A stretch of DNA of 64,000 bases from Endozoicomonas sp. G2_2. Lineage in GTDB: Bacteria > Pseudomonadota > Gammaproteobacteria > Nevskiales > Salinisphaeraceae. The stretch lies in NCBI RefSeq assembly GCF_017744135.1, contig NZ_JAGHQU010000008.1:62001-126000 (forward strand). The letters run 5' to 3'. This document shows, piece by piece, positions 17,757 through 25,159 of this stretch. The translations under genes and the position numbers were made by a program. Position 1 is the stretch's first letter, and each line of letters starts with the position of its first letter. The notes beneath the pieces were generated by a model. It worked only from the letters and a program-made list of their open reading frames with translations. It did no database searches and was not told the DNA's origin.

Positions 17757-17779
17757 GCAAGAAAGACAGGAGTCTCATT

Positions 17780-18034
17780 ATGACCAAGACGCTGCTGAAA
17801 TCCGCGTTCGTTGTGGGTGTTGTGGCCGCAGCTGCCGGTTGTGCCGGTAACAACGATGCCATGCAGTCGAATGTCGACCAGGCCATGCGCAAGGCCGAGT
17901 CCGCCCAGACGACCGCCAACGAAGCGCAGCGTACGGCCAACCGCGCGATGCAGACCGCGCAGGAAGCCAAGTCCGCCAGCCAGGCGAACTCGCAGCGCAT
18001 CGAGCGCATGTTCGAGAGCTCGCAGCGCAAGTAA
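17780..18034 (+). CDS. Lpp/OprI-type alanine-zipper outer-membrane lipoprotein
   Basis: 84 aa. The signal peptide ends in AAAGC, and the mature protein starts at that Cys. The rest is a heptad-rich helix (QAMRKAESAQTTANEAQRTA, then NRAMQTAQEAKSASQANSQRI) like the trimeric coiled coil of Lpp/OprI, ending SSQRK. The terminal Lys is as in Lpp forms that are attached to peptidoglycan. It faces an L,D-transpeptidase gene, the enzyme class that makes this link. AGGAGT at 17768 sets the start; a strong terminator follows. Confidence 0.85.
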   Translation: MTKTLLKSAFVVGVVAAAAGCAGNNDAMQSNVDQAMRKAESAQTTANEAQRTANRAMQTAQEAKSASQANSQRIERMFESSQRK

Positions 18035-18067
18035 GCGCCGCGACGTGGCGTGTCGAACGCCACGACG

Positions 18068-18098
18068 AAAAAGCCCCGCCTTCGAGCGGGGCTTTTTT
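18068..18098. terminator. Bidirectional Rho-independent terminator
   Basis: Stem AAGCCCCGC (18071-18079) pairs with GCGGGGCTT (18086-18094) around a 6-base loop, followed by a run of six T and preceded by five A. It lies between the convergent lipoprotein and L,D-transpeptidase genes, so it works for both. Confidence 0.9.
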
Positions 18099-18136
18099 AT
18101 GTCTGCCGGTTTCGTGGTGGATGATCGGCTGCGGCG

Positions 18137-19093
18137 CTAGTCGTTGTTGATCTGGACACCGATCGGTTCGGGCATGCCGTCGGTGTTCTCCACTACCGAC
18201 TGCGCGCGATCCCAGTCCACCGGCGCGTCCGGGTGCGATGCGGTCGCGGAAATGAGTTTTTCCACCCAGGGCGTGAACGAGCGTACCGGCGCATCGCCGT
18301 TGGCGTCCGGCGGGTGCGATTCGATATAGAGCGTGTTGCCTTCCCAGCCGATCTTGTAGGGCTGGCTGATGATATTGACCGGCGTGCCGGTGGGCACCAG
18401 CGCGAACAGCGAGGCGATGTCCTCCGGGTACAGGCGGATGCAGCCGTGCGACACCTTGAGGCCGATGCCGGCGGGCTTGTTCGTGCCATGCAGCAGATAG
18501 GACGGCAGCCCCAGATAGAGTGCGTGCTGGCCGAGCGGGTTGTCGGGCCCGGCGGGCACGACCGCCGGCAGCGGGTCGCCCGCCTTTTCGTGTTCGGCAC
18601 GGATCGAGGCTGGCGGCGTCCAGGTCGGATCGGCCTTCTTGCGCACGATCGATGTCTTGGCCAGCGGCGTCGACCAGCCCTCGCGGCCGATGCCCAGCGG
18701 ATAGGTCACCACCTTGCCGGCATACTCGCTGTTTTCCGGCGGGTAGTAGTACAGCCGCATCTCGGGAATGTTGATCACGATACCCTTGCGTGCGACGTCC
18801 GGCAGCACGTAACGGGTGGGAATCACCACCGGCGTACCTTCACCCGGCAGCCAGGGATCGACGTCGGGGTTGGCCAGACGCAGTTCGCGATAGCCGACGT
18901 TGTAGCGGCGCGCGAGCTTGACGAACGTGTCCTCTTCCGAGGTTTCGATATGCTGCAGCTTGCCGACGACATCCGAGCCTTCGGCCGGCATGTCGTACAT
19001 GGCAGCTTGGACGGCACCAGCACACAGCCAGAGTGCGAACGCCGCGATGACGGCAGGTAGCGAACAGAAAGCCGGGCGCGGGCGAAGGGTCAT
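18137..19093 (-). CDS. L,D-transpeptidase (YkuD domain) with LysM-like segment
   Basis: 318 aa, exported by a Sec signal peptide (residues ~1-30, ending AGAVQA). A LysM-like segment (EEDTFVKLARRYNVGYRELRLANP) is followed by the YkuD domain. Catalytic HGTNKPAGIG (His ~202) and SHGCIRL (Cys ~218) match the HxxxxxxxxxxxxSHGCxR signature. Such enzymes (ErfK/YbiS/YcfS) attach Lpp to peptidoglycan or make 3-3 cross-links; the neighbouring Lpp-like gene favours the former. The Met at 19093 was chosen since it starts the signal peptide; 19120 is an alternative. Confidence 0.88.
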   Translation of the reverse strand: MTLRPRPAFCSLPAVIAAFALWLCAGAVQAAMYDMPAEGSDVVGKLQHIETSEEDTFVKLARRYNVGYRELRLANPDVDPWLPGEGTPVVIPTRYVLPDVARKGIVINIPEMRLYYYPPENSEYAGKVVTYPLGIGREGWSTPLAKTSIVRKKADPTWTPPASIRAEHEKAGDPLPAVVPAGPDNPLGQHALYLGLPSYLLHGTNKPAGIGLKVSHGCIRLYPEDIASLFALVPTGTPVNIISQPYKIGWEGNTLYIESHPPDANGDAPVRSFTPWVEKLISATASHPDAPVDWDRAQSVVENTDGMPEPIGVQINND

Positions 19094-19194
19094 AACGTAG
19101 GTTCCATCCGAAGCGGTCATACCGGGGCGCAGGGCGTCGGTGCGACTGCAGACTGTACCGAATTCGCGGCCGCTGCGGCGGCCGGGATGGTGTA

Positions 19195-19836
19195 TCAGGG
19201 CGCCAGGCGATCGATCTGCCAGCCGTCGCCGCTGCGCTGATAGCGCAGACGGTCGTGCAGGCGGCTGCGGCGGGCCTGCCAGAACTCGATCATGTCCGGC
19301 ACCAGCGCATAACCACCCCAGTGCGCTGGACGTTCGACATCCTGCGCGGCAAAACGTGCCTCGGCTTCTTCCACACGCTGTTCGAGCGCCTCGCGATCGG
19401 CGATCACGTGGCTTTGCGGCGAGGCATGCGCGCCGATACGGCTACCGCGCGAGCGCCGCGCGAAATAGGCGTCGGACACTTCGGCTGCCAGCGGGTGCAC
19501 GCTGCCTTCGACACGAACCTGGCGTTCCAGCGATTCCCACCAGAAGACCAGTGCCGCATGCGGATTGGCGGCCAGCGCCTCGCCCTTGCGGCTGCGGTAA
19601 TTCGTGTAAAAGCGAAAGCCCTGGGCATCGACACCCTTGAGCAGGACGATACGGGCCGATGGCCGGCCGCTTGCATCGACGGTGGCCAGCGTCATCGCCG
19701 TGGGCTCGATCATGTCCGCGTGCTGGGCAGACGCATACCAGTCGGCGAACAGGGCAAGCGGATCGGCCGGCGCGTTCGCCTTGACGAGATCGCGCCGGTC
19801 GAGCCGCCCCTGCCAGCCGCTCGGGGCGTCGCTCAC
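19195..19836 (-). CDS. pdxH: Pyridoxamine/pyridoxine 5'-phosphate oxidase PdxH
   Basis: 213 aa FMN enzyme forming pyridoxal 5'-phosphate. It carries AMTLATVDASGRPSARIVLLK, FYTNYRSRKGEALAANPHAA (FMN phosphate site) and the C-terminal VPDMIEFWQARRSRLHDRLRY. The last residues IDRLAP are the family end. Length agrees with E. coli PdxH (218 aa). It sits between the dodecin (46 bases upstream) and the L,D-transpeptidase on the same strand. Confidence 0.95.
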   Translation of the reverse strand: MSDAPSGWQGRLDRRDLVKANAPADPLALFADWYASAQHADMIEPTAMTLATVDASGRPSARIVLLKGVDAQGFRFYTNYRSRKGEALAANPHAALVFWWESLERQVRVEGSVHPLAAEVSDAYFARRSRGSRIGAHASPQSHVIADREALEQRVEEAEARFAAQDVERPAHWGGYALVPDMIEFWQARRSRLHDRLRYQRSGDGWQIDRLAP

Positions 19837-19882
19837 GGTCGGATATCGTGCAGCGCGACGCCCGCCTGCGCCGGGACGAGGT

Positions 19883-20101
19883 TCATCCCGCCTTGTCTTC
19901 GAGAGTGAAGCCGACCTTCACCGAAACCTGCCAATGGGCGATCTCGTTGTTCTCGATATGGCCGCGAACGCCGGTGACCTGAAACCAGCGCATGTTCGCG
20001 ATCGACTTGGAGGCCTCGGCGATCGCCTTGCGCACGGCATCTTCCTGGCTCGTTTCGGAGGAGCCGGTCAGTTCCACGGATTTGTAAACGTTGTCGCTCA
20101 T
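19883..20101 (-). CDS. Dodecin, flavin-storage protein
   Basis: 72 aa. It starts [19 protein letters not shown] and contains the dodecin core [21 protein letters not shown] and [13 protein letters not shown]; the Trp of RWFQV stacks on flavin in known dodecins. It would form a 12-mer that sequesters riboflavin or FMN. Its location just upstream of pdxH, an FMN enzyme, is consistent with flavin handling. Confidence 0.92.
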   Translation of the reverse strand: MSDNVYKSVELTGSSETSQEDAVRKAIAEASKSIANMRWFQVTGVRGHIENNEIAHWQVSVKVGFTLEDKAG

Positions 20102-20229
20102 GAAATCTTCTCTTCGAAAAATTGAACCCCGGCAAGCCTACGCCCGAGCACCCGAGGCCTCAAGCAACGGCGAACATTTGTTCAATGTGATACAAACGCG
20201 GCCTGACATCAGTCCATCAAGAGCCGGAT

Positions 20230-21216
20230 ATGAAAGCACTGCGCATCGTCGATACCGACAACGGCACCAGCGCCGACATCACCGATATGGAGATAGGCGA
20301 GCTCAGCGACGGCAACGTCGTGATCAAGTCGCACTACTCCTCGTTGAACTTCAAGGATGCACTCGCGATCACCGGCAAGGGCAAGATTGCGCGCAAGCGC
20401 CCGCTCAACGCCGGCATCGACGTGGCCGGGGTGGTCGAGTCCAGCGAGGACGATCGCTTCTCGCCGGGCGACGAAGTCGTCGTGACCGGCTGGTTCATGA
20501 GTGAAACGCGCGACGGTGGCCTGGCCGAATACGTGCGTATCCCGGCGGAGTGCGTGGTCAAGAAGCCCGCGGGGCTCACGCTCTGGCAGACCATGGCGCT
20601 GGGCACGGCCGGCTTCACCGCCGGCATGGCGGTCAAGCGCATGACCGACAACTTCCAGAAGCCCGAGGATGGCCCGGTGCTGGTCACCGGCGCGACCGGC
20701 GGCGTGGGCATGTTCGCGATCGACATCCTCGCCCGGGCCGGCTACGAGGTGGTCGCGGTATCCCGCAAGGCGGATGCCGAAGGAGACTTCCTCAAGACGC
20801 TCGGTGCGTCGGACGTGATCACGCCCGACGCGCTCGATATCGAAGGCAAGCCCTTGGGCAAGCCGGTCTACGCCGGCGCGATCGACGCGGTGGGCGGCGA
20901 TCTGCTGGCCAACATCGTTGCCCAGGTGCAGCCCTACGGCAATGTCGCCGCGATCGGCCTGGCCGGTGGGCCCAAGCTGGCCACGACGGTGATGCCGTTC
21001 ATCCTGCGCGGCGTGTCGCTGCTGGGCATCCATTCGGTGGAATGCCCGAATGCCTGGCGCGAACAGATCTGGGGTTCGCTCTCGGGCGACCAGAAGCCGG
21101 CACATCTGGACACGATCGCGACAGAAACCGTAGGCTTGGCCGACGTTCACGGCGTGTGCGAGAAGATCATGGCGGGTGAGAACACCGGTCGCACGGTGGT
21201 CGACATCCAGGCCTGA
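20230..21216 (+). CDS. acuI: Acryloyl-CoA reductase / YhdH-type quinone oxidoreductase
   Basis: 328 aa zinc-independent MDR enzyme. It has SSLNFKDALAITGKGKI and ATGGVGMFAIDILARAGYEVV (NADPH site), and the C-terminal ENTGRTVVDI is close to E. coli YhdH. The family reduces acryloyl-CoA to propionyl-CoA with NADPH, which detoxifies acryloyl-CoA from DMSP or 3-hydroxypropionate. prpC follows 45 bases later in the same direction and would use the propionyl-CoA product. Confidence 0.85.
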   Translation: MKALRIVDTDNGTSADITDMEIGELSDGNVVIKSHYSSLNFKDALAITGKGKIARKRPLNAGIDVAGVVESSEDDRFSPGDEVVVTGWFMSETRDGGLAEYVRIPAECVVKKPAGLTLWQTMALGTAGFTAGMAVKRMTDNFQKPEDGPVLVTGATGGVGMFAIDILARAGYEVVAVSRKADAEGDFLKTLGASDVITPDALDIEGKPLGKPVYAGAIDAVGGDLLANIVAQVQPYGNVAAIGLAGGPKLATTVMPFILRGVSLLGIHSVECPNAWREQIWGSLSGDQKPAHLDTIATETVGLADVHGVCEKIMAGENTGRTVVDIQA

Positions 21217-21261
21217 TACGACACAGCACGCTGGTTTGCAGCAATATCCGAGGAGCAGGGC

Positions 21262-22395
21262 ATGAGCAAGACTGAAAACACGGCCGGCCTGGCGGGCGTC
21301 ACCGCCGGCAAGACCGCCATTTGCACGGTGGGCAAGCAGGGCGTCGGCCTGACCTATCGCGGCTATCTGATCGAGGATCTCGCCGCCAAGGCCGAGTTCG
21401 AGGAAGTCGCCTATCTCATGCTCTACGGCGAACTGCCGACGCAGAGCCAGCTGGACGACTACAAGAAGCGTCTGGCCGGCATGCGCACCCTGCCCGATGG
21501 CGTGAAGACGGCGCTCGAAGTGCTGCCGCGCGACACCCACCCGATGGACGTCATGCGTACCGGTGCCTCCGTGCTCGGCACCATCGAGCAGGAAAACGAT
21601 CCCGCCAAGCAGCAGCACGACGTCGCCGACCGTCTGCTCGCCAGCTTTCCGTCGATGCTGATGTACTGGTACCACTTCGTGGAATCCGGCAAGCGCATCG
21701 AGGTGGACACCGACGACGACAAGATCGGCGGCCATTTCCTGCATCTGCTGCACGGCGAGAAGCCGAGCGAGGACGCGATCAAGTGCATGTCGACCTCGCT
21801 GATTCTCTACGCGGAGCACGAGTTCAACGCTTCCACGTTCACCGCCCGCGTGGTCACAGCCACCCTGAGTGATTTCTACTCGGCCACGGTCGGCGCGATT
21901 GGCGCGCTGCGGGGCCCGCTGCACGGCGGCGCGAACGAAAAGGCCATGGAGCTGATCCAGACTTTCAAGGATCCCGATGATGCCGAGGCCGGCCTGAAGA
22001 AGATGCTGGCCAATAAGGAAAAGATCATGGGCTTCGGCCACCGGGTCTACAAGAAGGCCGATCCGCGCAACGGCATCATCAAGGAATGGTCGAAGAAGCT
22101 CGCCGGCGACGACCCGTACAAGCAGAACCTGTACGCGATCTCCGAGCGGCTCGAACAGGTCATGCAGGACGAGAAGGGCATGTTCCCGAATGCCGACTTC
22201 TATCATGCAACCGCCTATCACTTCCTCGGCATTCCCACGAAGCTGTTCACGCCGATCTTCGTGATCTCGCGGCTGACCGGCTGGGGCGCGCACATCTTCG
22301 AACAGCGCGCCGATAACCGTCTGATCCGTCCGAACGCGGAATACGTGGGCCCGGACGTGCGCGATTTCCGCCCGATCGATCAGCGCGGCACGTAA
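21262..22395 (+). CDS. prpC: 2-methylcitrate synthase
   Basis: 377 aa. It condenses propionyl-CoA with oxaloacetate. GKTAICTVGKQGVGLTYRGY at the N-terminus and KLFTPIFVISRLTGWGAHI near the C-terminus are the PrpC type rather than GltA. Catalytic residues lie in GPLHGGANEKAME and GFGHRVYKKADPR. The other methylcitrate-cycle genes (prpB, acnD, prpF) are not in the window. GAGGAG at 21250-21255 precedes the ATG. Confidence 0.9.
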   Translation: MSKTENTAGLAGVTAGKTAICTVGKQGVGLTYRGYLIEDLAAKAEFEEVAYLMLYGELPTQSQLDDYKKRLAGMRTLPDGVKTALEVLPRDTHPMDVMRTGASVLGTIEQENDPAKQQHDVADRLLASFPSMLMYWYHFVESGKRIEVDTDDDKIGGHFLHLLHGEKPSEDAIKCMSTSLILYAEHEFNASTFTARVVTATLSDFYSATVGAIGALRGPLHGGANEKAMELIQTFKDPDDAEAGLKKMLANKEKIMGFGHRVYKKADPRNGIIKEWSKKLAGDDPYKQNLYAISERLEQVMQDEKGMFPNADFYHATAYHFLGIPTKLFTPIFVISRLTGWGAHIFEQRADNRLIRPNAEYVGPDVRDFRPIDQRGT

Positions 22396-22646
22396 CGGTG
22401 CCGCATCACCCGGCTTCAGTCCGGGCCGTGAGCGAGCGCATGCGCAGTCATGCCCGCCGCGCGCCCGCGCCGTGAAGGACAAAAACCCGTCGACCGTGCG
22501 TGCCGGCGTTGTACGCCGGTGCGTTTACCGCGTGTCAAGGGTGGGTGGCCCTTCGATTGCCCGGGGGGCGGTTACCGGCGTGGGCGCCCGCGTCGGTATG
22601 ATCGGGTCACGACCTCCTCGATAACAATGGATAAAAGGAGATGGCA

Positions 22647-23039
22647 ATGATTCTGGCGTACTGGTGCGTGCTCATCGCCGCGCTCATGCCGATCGGCTTC
22701 GTGGCCTATGCGAAGTTCGCCGGCAACAAGAAGATGGATTTCGAGCAGAACCGGCATCCGCGCCGCTGGCTCGAACAGACCGAAGGCGCACAGCAGCGCG
22801 CCTACTGGGCCCAGCTCAACTCCTTTGAGGCGTTTCCGCCGTTCGCGGCGGGCGTGATCATCGCCGTTATCTCCGGCGGCTCGATCGGCGCCATCAACTT
22901 CTTCGCGGTGCTGTTCATCCTGCTGCGGCTGGTCTACGGCTGGTGCTATATCAGCGACCGCGCGACGCTGCGCAGCCTCGTATGGGGCGGTGCGGCCGCC
23001 TGCACGGTGGCGTTGTTCATCGTGGCAGCCATCGGCTGA
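22647..23039 (+). CDS. MAPEG-family membrane protein
   Basis: 130 aa with four membrane helices. The motif AQLNSFEAFPPFAAGVIIA, with a helical N-F/S-x-E core, is the MAPEG hallmark that binds glutathione in GST-like members; GWCYISDRATLRSLVW follows. AAAGGAG at 22634-22640 lies 6 bases before the ATG at 22647, so that start is preferred to the abutting ATG at 22641. Function in bacteria is unresolved. Confidence 0.82.
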   Translation: MILAYWCVLIAALMPIGFVAYAKFAGNKKMDFEQNRHPRRWLEQTEGAQQRAYWAQLNSFEAFPPFAAGVIIAVISGGSIGAINFFAVLFILLRLVYGWCYISDRATLRSLVWGGAAACTVALFIVAAIG

Positions 23040-23411
23040 CAGGTCGCCTGCGCCCGGCGCGTGGCCGCCGGGCGTCTGCCGTGTTATTCGTTTGCGCATC
23101 GGCTTGCTCTGCCTGCGCTGCGGTGCGTGTCCCGCGCGCTGTTCCACCCCTGCTTCGTCGTAGCGACCCTGTCCCGTGTAGTGCCTGTGTACCCATGCGT
23201 GCGTGACGCGGTAAAAAGGCGCAGAGTGATTTGCGGCGGTCGGTGGTCAGCGCGGCGTGCGAGCAATACCCCAAACCGCGTCGTTGTCCATACGTAAAAA
23301 GAACAAGTTTCAAAACCGGCAGGCGGCGTAAACTGACGTGGTGCCCATGCCGGTGGTGATGATCGCGCCGGTGTATACGGCGCTCGTATGTGCGAACAGG
23401 AGATGACGTCG
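23040..23411. other. Gene-free stretch (372 bases)
   Basis: No coding pattern seen. A hairpin with stem GCCCGGCG (23052-23059) and CGCCGGGC (23066-23073) follows the MAPEG stop but has no U-tract. The last ~130 bases are AT-richer and probably hold the promoter of the wax-ester synthase gene, though I could not pick a clear -35/-10 pair. Confidence 0.4.
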
Positions 23412-24878
23412 ATGGAGACCAAGCGCCTCAATCTGGTCGATACGGCCTGGCTGAACGTCGAAACGGAAAACGCGCCCATGCAGGTGGGCGGCCTGCTGAC
23501 GTTCAGGATGCCCGATGACGCGCCGAAGGATCTGCCGCGACGAATCGTCGAGCACTATCACAGCTTCGCCAAGGCCTACTCGCCCTGGAATCATCGGCTG
23601 CGCGCAGGCCGACTGCGTAACGTCGCCCCGGAATGGGAGCTGCTCGACGAGATCGACGTCGAGTATCACTTCCGTCACTCGGCGCTGCCGTATCCCGGCG
23701 GCGAGCGCGAACTCGGCGAACTGGCCTCGCGCCTGCACAGTCATCCACTGGATTTTCGCCACCCGCCTTGGGAGGCGCATCTCATCGAGGGGCTGGAAGG
23801 CAACCGGTTCGCGATCTATATCAAGCTGCATCATTCGTTGATCGACGGCATCGCCGGCATGCGCCAGCTCGCGCGCGCGCTGACCGATGACGCCAGCGAC
23901 ATGGACCGGCCACCGTTCTGGGCCGTGCAGCCGAAAAAACGCCGCAAACGCGCGCCGAGCGAAGTCCGCCCGGGGCTCTATCGCGCGGTCGCGGAGCTTA
24001 TGGGCGGCGCGGCCGAGCAGGTGGGCTCGCTGCCGGGCTTCGCGCGTATCGTGCGCAGCATGCTCAAGAGCGCGCGTTCGTCCACCGGTACGGCGGGCCT
24101 GCCGTTCTCGTCGTCGTCGTCGGTGCTCAACAGCCGGATCCAGTCGCAGCGGCGCTATGCCACCCAGCTCTACTCGCTGAGCGAATTCAAGGCGCTGGCG
24201 GCGAACGCCCACGTGACGATCAACGATATCGTGCTTGCGATCTGCGGCGGGGCGCTTCGCCGTTACCTGCGCGAGATCGGCGAGCTGCCCAAGCGGCCGC
24301 TCACGGCCGGTATTCCGGTTTCGGTACGCCCGGCAGACGATCAGGAAGCCGGCAACGCCATCACCTTCATCGTCGCCAATCTCGGTACCGACATCGAGTC
24401 GACCACCGAGCGTTTGCACACCATCGCGGATTCGACCCTGCGTGCCAAGCGCGAGCTGGCGCGGCTGTCGGCGGCATCGATCACGCAGTACACCGTCGCA
24501 CTCATGGCGCCTTACATCCTGTCGCTGGTCACCGGCATGGGCGGGCGTACGCGGCCGGTGTTCAACGTGACCGTGTCCAACGTGCCGGGCCCGCCCGGGC
24601 CGCTCTACCTGATGGGCGCGGAGATGGAAGCCTTCTACCCCACCTCGCTGGTCACCCACGGGCAGGCGCTCAACATTACCGTGCACGGCTATGGCGATAC
24701 GCTTGGCTTCGGCTTCATCGGCTGCCGGGAAACGCTGCCGTCTATGCAGCGATTGGCTGTCTACGCCGGCGAGACGCTCGACGAGCTTCGGGCCGCGTAT
24801 GGCGACAGCGCCAACGCCAAGCCGGAAAAGACACGCGCGACCCGACGCAAGCAGCCCGCCAAGCGCCGTTCCGGCTAG
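23412..24878 (+). CDS. Wax ester synthase / diacylglycerol acyltransferase (WS/DGAT)
   Basis: 488 aa. It makes wax esters or triacylglycerol from acyl-CoA and an alcohol or diacylglycerol. The catalytic motif HHSLIDG is at residues 140-146, and the family motifs PLTAGIPVSVRP, NVTVSNVPGPPGPLYL and GLTxSF-region equivalents (ALNITVHGYGDTLGFGFIGCRE) follow. The C-terminus is Lys/Arg-rich (~470-488). AGGAG at 23398-23402 is 9 bases from the ATG at 23412, so this start is favoured over 23388 or 23403. Confidence 0.9.
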   Translation: METKRLNLVDTAWLNVETENAPMQVGGLLTFRMPDDAPKDLPRRIVEHYHSFAKAYSPWNHRLRAGRLRNVAPEWELLDEIDVEYHFRHSALPYPGGERELGELASRLHSHPLDFRHPPWEAHLIEGLEGNRFAIYIKLHHSLIDGIAGMRQLARALTDDASDMDRPPFWAVQPKKRRKRAPSEVRPGLYRAVAELMGGAAEQVGSLPGFARIVRSMLKSARSSTGTAGLPFSSSSSVLNSRIQSQRRYATQLYSLSEFKALAANAHVTINDIVLAICGGALRRYLREIGELPKRPLTAGIPVSVRPADDQEAGNAITFIVANLGTDIESTTERLHTIADSTLRAKRELARLSAASITQYTVALMAPYILSLVTGMGGRTRPVFNVTVSNVPGPPGPLYLMGAEMEAFYPTSLVTHGQALNITVHGYGDTLGFGFIGCRETLPSMQRLAVYAGETLDELRAAYGDSANAKPEKTRATRRKQPAKRRSG

Positions 24879-24916
24879 GCGCCCGCGACGGCGACTGGCG
24901 CCTCCGGCTCGACGGA

Positions 24917-24948
24917 TCCGCCTGTTCGCGACGCCGCGAACAGGTGGG
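24917..24948. terminator. Long perfect hairpin after the WS/DGAT gene
   Basis: CCTGTTCGCG (24921-24930) pairs perfectly with CGCGAACAGG (24935-24944) around ACGC, and the stem extends three more pairs including one G-T. It lies about 40 bases after the stop codon. There is no U-tract, so it may act as a Rho-assisted terminator or mRNA stabiliser. Confidence 0.45.
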
Positions 24949-25125
24949 CGCTCGGCACGCCGGTATTTTCGATAGCGCCGTCAATCCAGGGATGGCGTGC
25001 CCCGCGTTCACCGATGTCTCGCCGCTCGCTCATCGGTCTGGCGAGCGTCCCGCGAGGGTTTTGGAAGCCCGCGGTCGCTCGGTGCGTGCGGTGCGTATTT
25101 GGCCGAGCCGGCCTGAGCGTCCATA

Positions 25126-25151
25126 ATCTTCTCATCGCTCAATGAGAAGAT
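25126..25151. promoter_or_regulatory. Perfect 10-bp dyad upstream of the monooxygenase gene (putative operator)
   Basis: ATCTTCTCAT (25126-25135) and ATGAGAAGAT (25142-25151) are exact inverted repeats separated by CGCTCA. The left arm overlaps a possible -10 (TAATCT, 25124-25129) and the right arm ends 8 bases before the ATG at 25160. This is the geometry of a repressor operator; a 5' hairpin masking the ribosome binding site is the alternative. Confidence 0.55.
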
Positions 25152-25159
25152 CAGTCGTC

